Shown piece after piece: positions 32,685 to 33,002 of a stretch of DNA of 33,002 bases. A model generated the notes under the pieces. That model ran no database searches and had not been told where the DNA came from. It saw only the letters and a program-made list of their open reading frames with translations. The translations under genes and the position numbers were made by a program. The DNA comes from Acidobacteriota bacterium (GTDB lineage: Bacteria > Acidobacteriota > JAAYUB01 > JAMOQF01): contig JAMOQF010000176.1 of the NCBI GenBank assembly GCA_027064125.1, forward strand, positions 1 through 33,002, read 5' to 3'. How positions within the stretch are numbered: position 1 is the stretch's first letter; every line of letters begins with the position of its first letter.

Positions 32685-33002
32685 ATGGGAAAAAAATTTT
32701 TTATCCTGTTATCCTTTTTTACTTCCTTTTTTATTTTTATCTTTTCATACACCAATTCAATCTATTTTCCACTTACACCTGCCTATGATCTACAAAGTGG
32801 AGAAATTACTCCAGTTCAATTGAAGTATAAGGTAATAGTATTTAACGCAGGAGATGAACAGGAGGTTGTATCTCTCAGAGTTTACAACTCTCAAGGTAAA
32901 AGTATTGGATTAAAAAAGGAAATAGTAAATCCACTTGGCACCTGGGAAGTCAACCTCGAAGAAGTTCCCACAAATAGCGAAGATGTATCCAAAATAACCG
33001 CC
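32685..33002 (+). CDS. Partial exported protein of unknown function
   Basis: 106 codons, open at the window edge; not in the ORF track. It starts MGKKFFILLSFFTSFFIFIFSYTNSIYFP, a strong signal peptide, followed by LTPAYDLQSGEITPVQLKYKVIVFNAGDEQEVVSLRVYNSQGKSIG. This beta-rich segment resembles an immunoglobulin-like or pilus/adhesin-type extracellular module, although no family is recognised. GGGAG is six bases before the ATG and a good extended -10 is upstream. It is the only plus-strand gene in the window. Confidence 0.85.
   Translation, partial: MGKKFFILLSFFTSFFIFIFSYTNSIYFPLTPAYDLQSGEITPVQLKYKVIVFNAGDEQEVVSLRVYNSQGKSIGLKKEIVNPLGTWEVNLEEVPTNSEDVSKITA

Overview
The window is a strongly AT-rich bacterial chromosome segment with very dense, almost entirely minus-strand coding. 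Eighteen of nineteen protein genes and the single tRNA read right to left; only a partial gene at the right edge reads plus. The lineage cannot be fixed from sequence alone. A lipobox lipoprotein, a TonB-type C-terminal domain, a eukaryotic-type Ser/Thr kinase, a DUF4388 protein and large exported proteins suggest a Gram-negative, perhaps Acidobacteriota- or delta-proteobacteria-like organism. SelB implies selenocysteine use.

Layout in transcription order (right to left). An intergenic region (about 32.17-32.68 kb) carries dispersed GCCTGRCAC / AGGTCTGTCCC repeats and separates divergent mutS and a partial secreted-protein gene. mutS-tadA follow. A five-gene run comes next: HD-GYP phosphodiesterase, Obg/DRG-like TGS GTPase, coiled-coil/glycine-zipper lipoprotein, GT4 glycosyltransferase, rarA. 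Then a 1143-aa fusion (pseudo-receiver, Ser/Thr kinase, TM segment, TonB C-terminal domain) is followed by a small coiled-coil gene. After a GC-rich hairpin come amrS, selB and a DUF4388 gene. A tRNA-Leu(GAG) with its own good promoter is followed by a structured region that may hold a small RNA, then an ArsB/NhaD-like transporter. A 2043-aa exported protein has a clostripain-like N-terminal domain whose catalytic His and Cys are both missing, followed by about nine ~125-aa repeats. It has a near-consensus promoter and is followed by a 271-aa exported protein; GC-rich hairpins lie on both sides of that gene. recG comes next. A nucleoside operon (adenosine deaminase, MTA/SAH/5'-deoxyadenosine-type deaminase, uridine kinase) with a clear promoter runs into a membrane-anchored polysaccharide deacetylase. 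The left edge (1-544) is gene-free and filled with the same repeats as the right edge.

Most genes are housekeeping (repair, translation, salvage). The candidates for undescribed biology are the giant pseudo-peptidase repeat protein with its downstream exported partner, the pseudo-receiver/kinase/TonB fusion with its repeated linker motif, the composite intergenic repeat family at both ends, and the possible RNA downstream of tRNA-Leu. Several ORF-track starts were revised using Shine-Dalgarno (SD) evidence: udk, mutS, rarA, amrS and the transporter.
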